Shown here piece by piece: positions 62,625-64,000 of a stretch of 64,000 nt of DNA. The stretch comes from Phytohabitans rumicis (GTDB lineage: Bacteria > Actinomycetota > Actinomycetes > Mycobacteriales > Micromonosporaceae). The stretch spans positions 2,604,001 to 2,668,000 of the forward strand of contig NZ_BLPG01000001.1 in the NCBI RefSeq assembly GCF_011764445.1. The letters are read 5' to 3'. Under the pieces are notes generated by a model. It saw only the letters and a list, made by a program, of their open reading frames with translations. It did no database searches and was not told where the DNA came from. The position numbers and the translations under genes were made by a program. Each line of letters begins with the position of its first letter. Within the stretch, counting starts at the first letter, position 1.

Positions 62625-63191
62625 TTACTTCTTGGCGGCGGCCTTCATCTGCTGCTTGTACTCGCGCACCTTGACGAGCGAGTCGGCGTCGACGATGTCG
62701 GCGACCGACTTGTACGTGCCGTCCGGCCCGTAGTCGCCGGCGGCCTGCTGCCAGCCCTCGGGGCGTACGCCGTATTGCTTGCCGAGCAGAGCGACGAAAA
62801 TCTGTGCTTTTTGCTTGCCGAACCCGGGCACCTCACTGACCCGCTTCAGCAACTCCTTGCCCGTGCCCGCGTCTGACCACAGCGCGGCCGCGTCGCCGTC
62901 GTACTTCTCGACGAGGAGGCGGCAGGCGTCCTGCACCCGGGCGGCCATCGCCTTGGGGAAGCGGTGCAGCGCCGGTGGCGTGGCGAAGATGGCGGTCAGC
63001 GCTTCCGGGTCGTACTCGGCGAGTTCCCGCGCCGTCGGCTCGTGTCCGAGGCGCCGCACCAGGTCGTACGGGGAACTGAACGCGCGTTCCAGTGGGATCT
63101 GCTGGTCGAGGATCATGCCGATGAACAGCGCTAGCGGGCTGCGCTGAAGCAGCTTGTTGGCCTCGGCGTCAATAGGCAGTAACAGTGTCAT
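62625..63191 (-). CDS. HhH-GPD-type DNA repair protein
   Basis: A 188-residue protein of the HhH-GPD base-excision family: ALFIGMILDQQIPLERAFSS, helices to RFPKAMAARVQDACRLLVEK, and the hairpin SEVPGFGKQKAQIFVALLGK. The catalytic Lys/Asp of classic glycosylases is not clearly present (Lys in GFGKQKAQ, no obvious GVGxxTA..D), so activity is uncertain. The start is at 63191 or 63200. Its stop is eight bases from the antitoxin stop. Confidence 0.85.
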   Translation of the reverse strand: MTLLLPIDAEANKLLQRSPLALFIGMILDQQIPLERAFSSPYDLVRRLGHEPTARELAEYDPEALTAIFATPPALHRFPKAMAARVQDACRLLVEKYDGDAAALWSDAGTGKELLKRVSEVPGFGKQKAQIFVALLGKQYGVRPEGWQQAAGDYGPDGTYKSVADIVDADSLVKVREYKQQMKAAAKK

Positions 63192-63390
63192 ACACCCCAT
63201 CCTGCCCGATCAGTGCCTCCGGTGAAGCGACAGATGAGACCGCAAGCCGGGTCCACTTTGGAAGAGGTAATCTCACGCAGTCGACATTTGTGACAGGTCG
63301 TCCCACCGTGACTTGCGGGGCGCCGTCGATCGCGCGGGGGGCGCGGCGGTTCAGGCGTGGGAAGGACCCACTGGCACCAGGAGGCTTCCC

Positions 63391-63951
63391 GTGAGCAGAT
63401 ACGTCATCACCATCACCCCGGACAACGGCGGGGGGACCGGCGCCGACACCGCACACACCACCGTGCGCGTGGACACGTCGACCGGGCAGACCCGCATCAC
63501 CGAACTGACCGTCCGGGCCGCCAGCGGCGGCGGGCTGGCACCCGCCGATCTGCCCCCGGTGGACCTGGACCTGCTGGTCCGCGCCCTGACCGGCCCCATG
63601 CCGGCGCAGGCACTGCCGCCCACCGCGGCGGCGGCGGAACCGGAGGCGGCGGAGGAAGCCACCGTGGTCGCACCGGCCGCGCCCGCTCCTCGCCGCCGGG
63701 CCCGCAAGGCCGCGACGCGGGCACGGAAGGCGACCGCCGCCAAGAAGACGGCCGCGAAGAAGGCGACGGCACAAAAGGCCACCGGCACCCGGGCGTACCG
63801 GCGGATGCCCGAGCCCGAAGAGGTCATGGACGCCTACCGGCGTACCGGCTCGATCACCGCCGTGGCCGAACACTTCGACGTGCCGCGGCACACCGTCGCC
63901 GGCTGGGCCCGCCGCCTGCGCGGCCTCGGATACGCCATCGGCCGCCAGTAG
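63391..63951 (+). CDS. Putative DNA-binding protein with Lys/Ala-rich linker
   Basis: A 186-residue protein of three parts: an N-terminal beta domain (YVITITPDNGGGTGADTAHT, TRITELTVRAASGGG), a histone-like Lys/Ala-rich linker (ATRARKATAAKKTAAKKATA), and a C-terminal helix-turn-helix (MDAYRRTGSITAVAEHFDVP, RHTVAGWARRLRG). DNA binding is likely, perhaps as a nucleoid protein. The GTG start at 63391 follows AGGAGG. Not a named family to me. Confidence 0.75.
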   Translation: MSRYVITITPDNGGGTGADTAHTTVRVDTSTGQTRITELTVRAASGGGLAPADLPPVDLDLLVRALTGPMPAQALPPTAAAAEPEAAEEATVVAPAAPAPRRRARKAATRARKATAAKKTAAKKATAQKATGTRAYRRMPEPEEVMDAYRRTGSITAVAEHFDVPRHTVAGWARRLRGLGYAIGRQ

Positions 63952-64000
63952 GGCTTTCCCCGGCCTTTCGGTCGCATTTGATCCGATGGCGTAACAGCGC

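Noticed and set aside
63952-64000. Start of another gene at the right edge
   Set aside because: Only 49 bases remain and no start codon with a ribosome-binding site or recognisable product is seen.

Overview
The window is about 72% GC (an estimate by eye), almost fully coding, and actinobacterial. Landmarks are an ESX-type (type VII) secretion locus, coproporphyrin-dependent haem genes (hemQ, hemY, hemE), and the order hemE - DUF3000 - rnd - fadA - fadB, then dxs, rlmCD, an APC permease with two TrkA proteins, dut, DUF4193, suhB, a HrdB/SigA sigma factor, a helicase, DUF3039 and DUF3099. This order is typical of Streptomyces and relatives. The style of the secretion locus and of the intergenic hairpins makes Micromonosporaceae my best guess, but nothing here fixes the genus.

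Layout. 1-13065: type VII secretion, with eccC (cut by the left edge) divergent from eccD-eccB. Facing them is a long minus-strand operon of an EsxB/EsxA-like pair, two large secreted-type proteins, a lipoprotein, SUKH and SseB-domain proteins, a YbaB-like protein, a small WXG-like protein and a mycosin whose catalytic triad is lost. 13222-20327: small proteins, a GNAT enzyme extended by a MITE, hemQ-hemY, an esterase lipoprotein, an SDR, hemE and DUF3000. 20980-31941: two proline-rich membrane proteins (one an HtrA-like protease), RNase D, fadA-fadB, an epimerase, an HTH regulator and a frameshifted hypothetical gene. 31913-39413: a two-component system, three tandem PQQ-propeller paralogues and a membrane protein. 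39653-54937: dxs, an SH3-type protein, rlmCD, K+ transport genes, DUF3159, an OB-fold protein, DUF3710, dut, DUF3093, DUF4193, a LytR_C protein and an inositol monophosphatase. 55188-63951: sigA, DUF7455, helicase, DUF3039, psuG-psuK, DUF3099, a toxin-antitoxin pair, an HhH-GPD protein and a Lys/Ala-rich DNA-binding protein.

Two window-wide patterns matter most. First, thirteen copies of one nested palindrome (about 65-bp core, about 100 bp with outer arms, built on GATCAAGG/CCTTGATC) lie in eight intergenic gaps. Six of these gaps are between convergent genes. Many copies are flanked by simple tandem repeats that differ from locus to locus, and one copy supplies the C-terminus and stop of the mycosin gene. 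This looks like an uncharacterised family of REP-like elements or bidirectional terminators. Second, up to eight genes appear broken by the loss of exactly one base, mostly in G or C runs. The uniform direction suggests residual sequencing error rather than biology, and the affected genes should be read as probably intact.

I found no rRNA, tRNA, CRISPR array, transposase or prophage gene.
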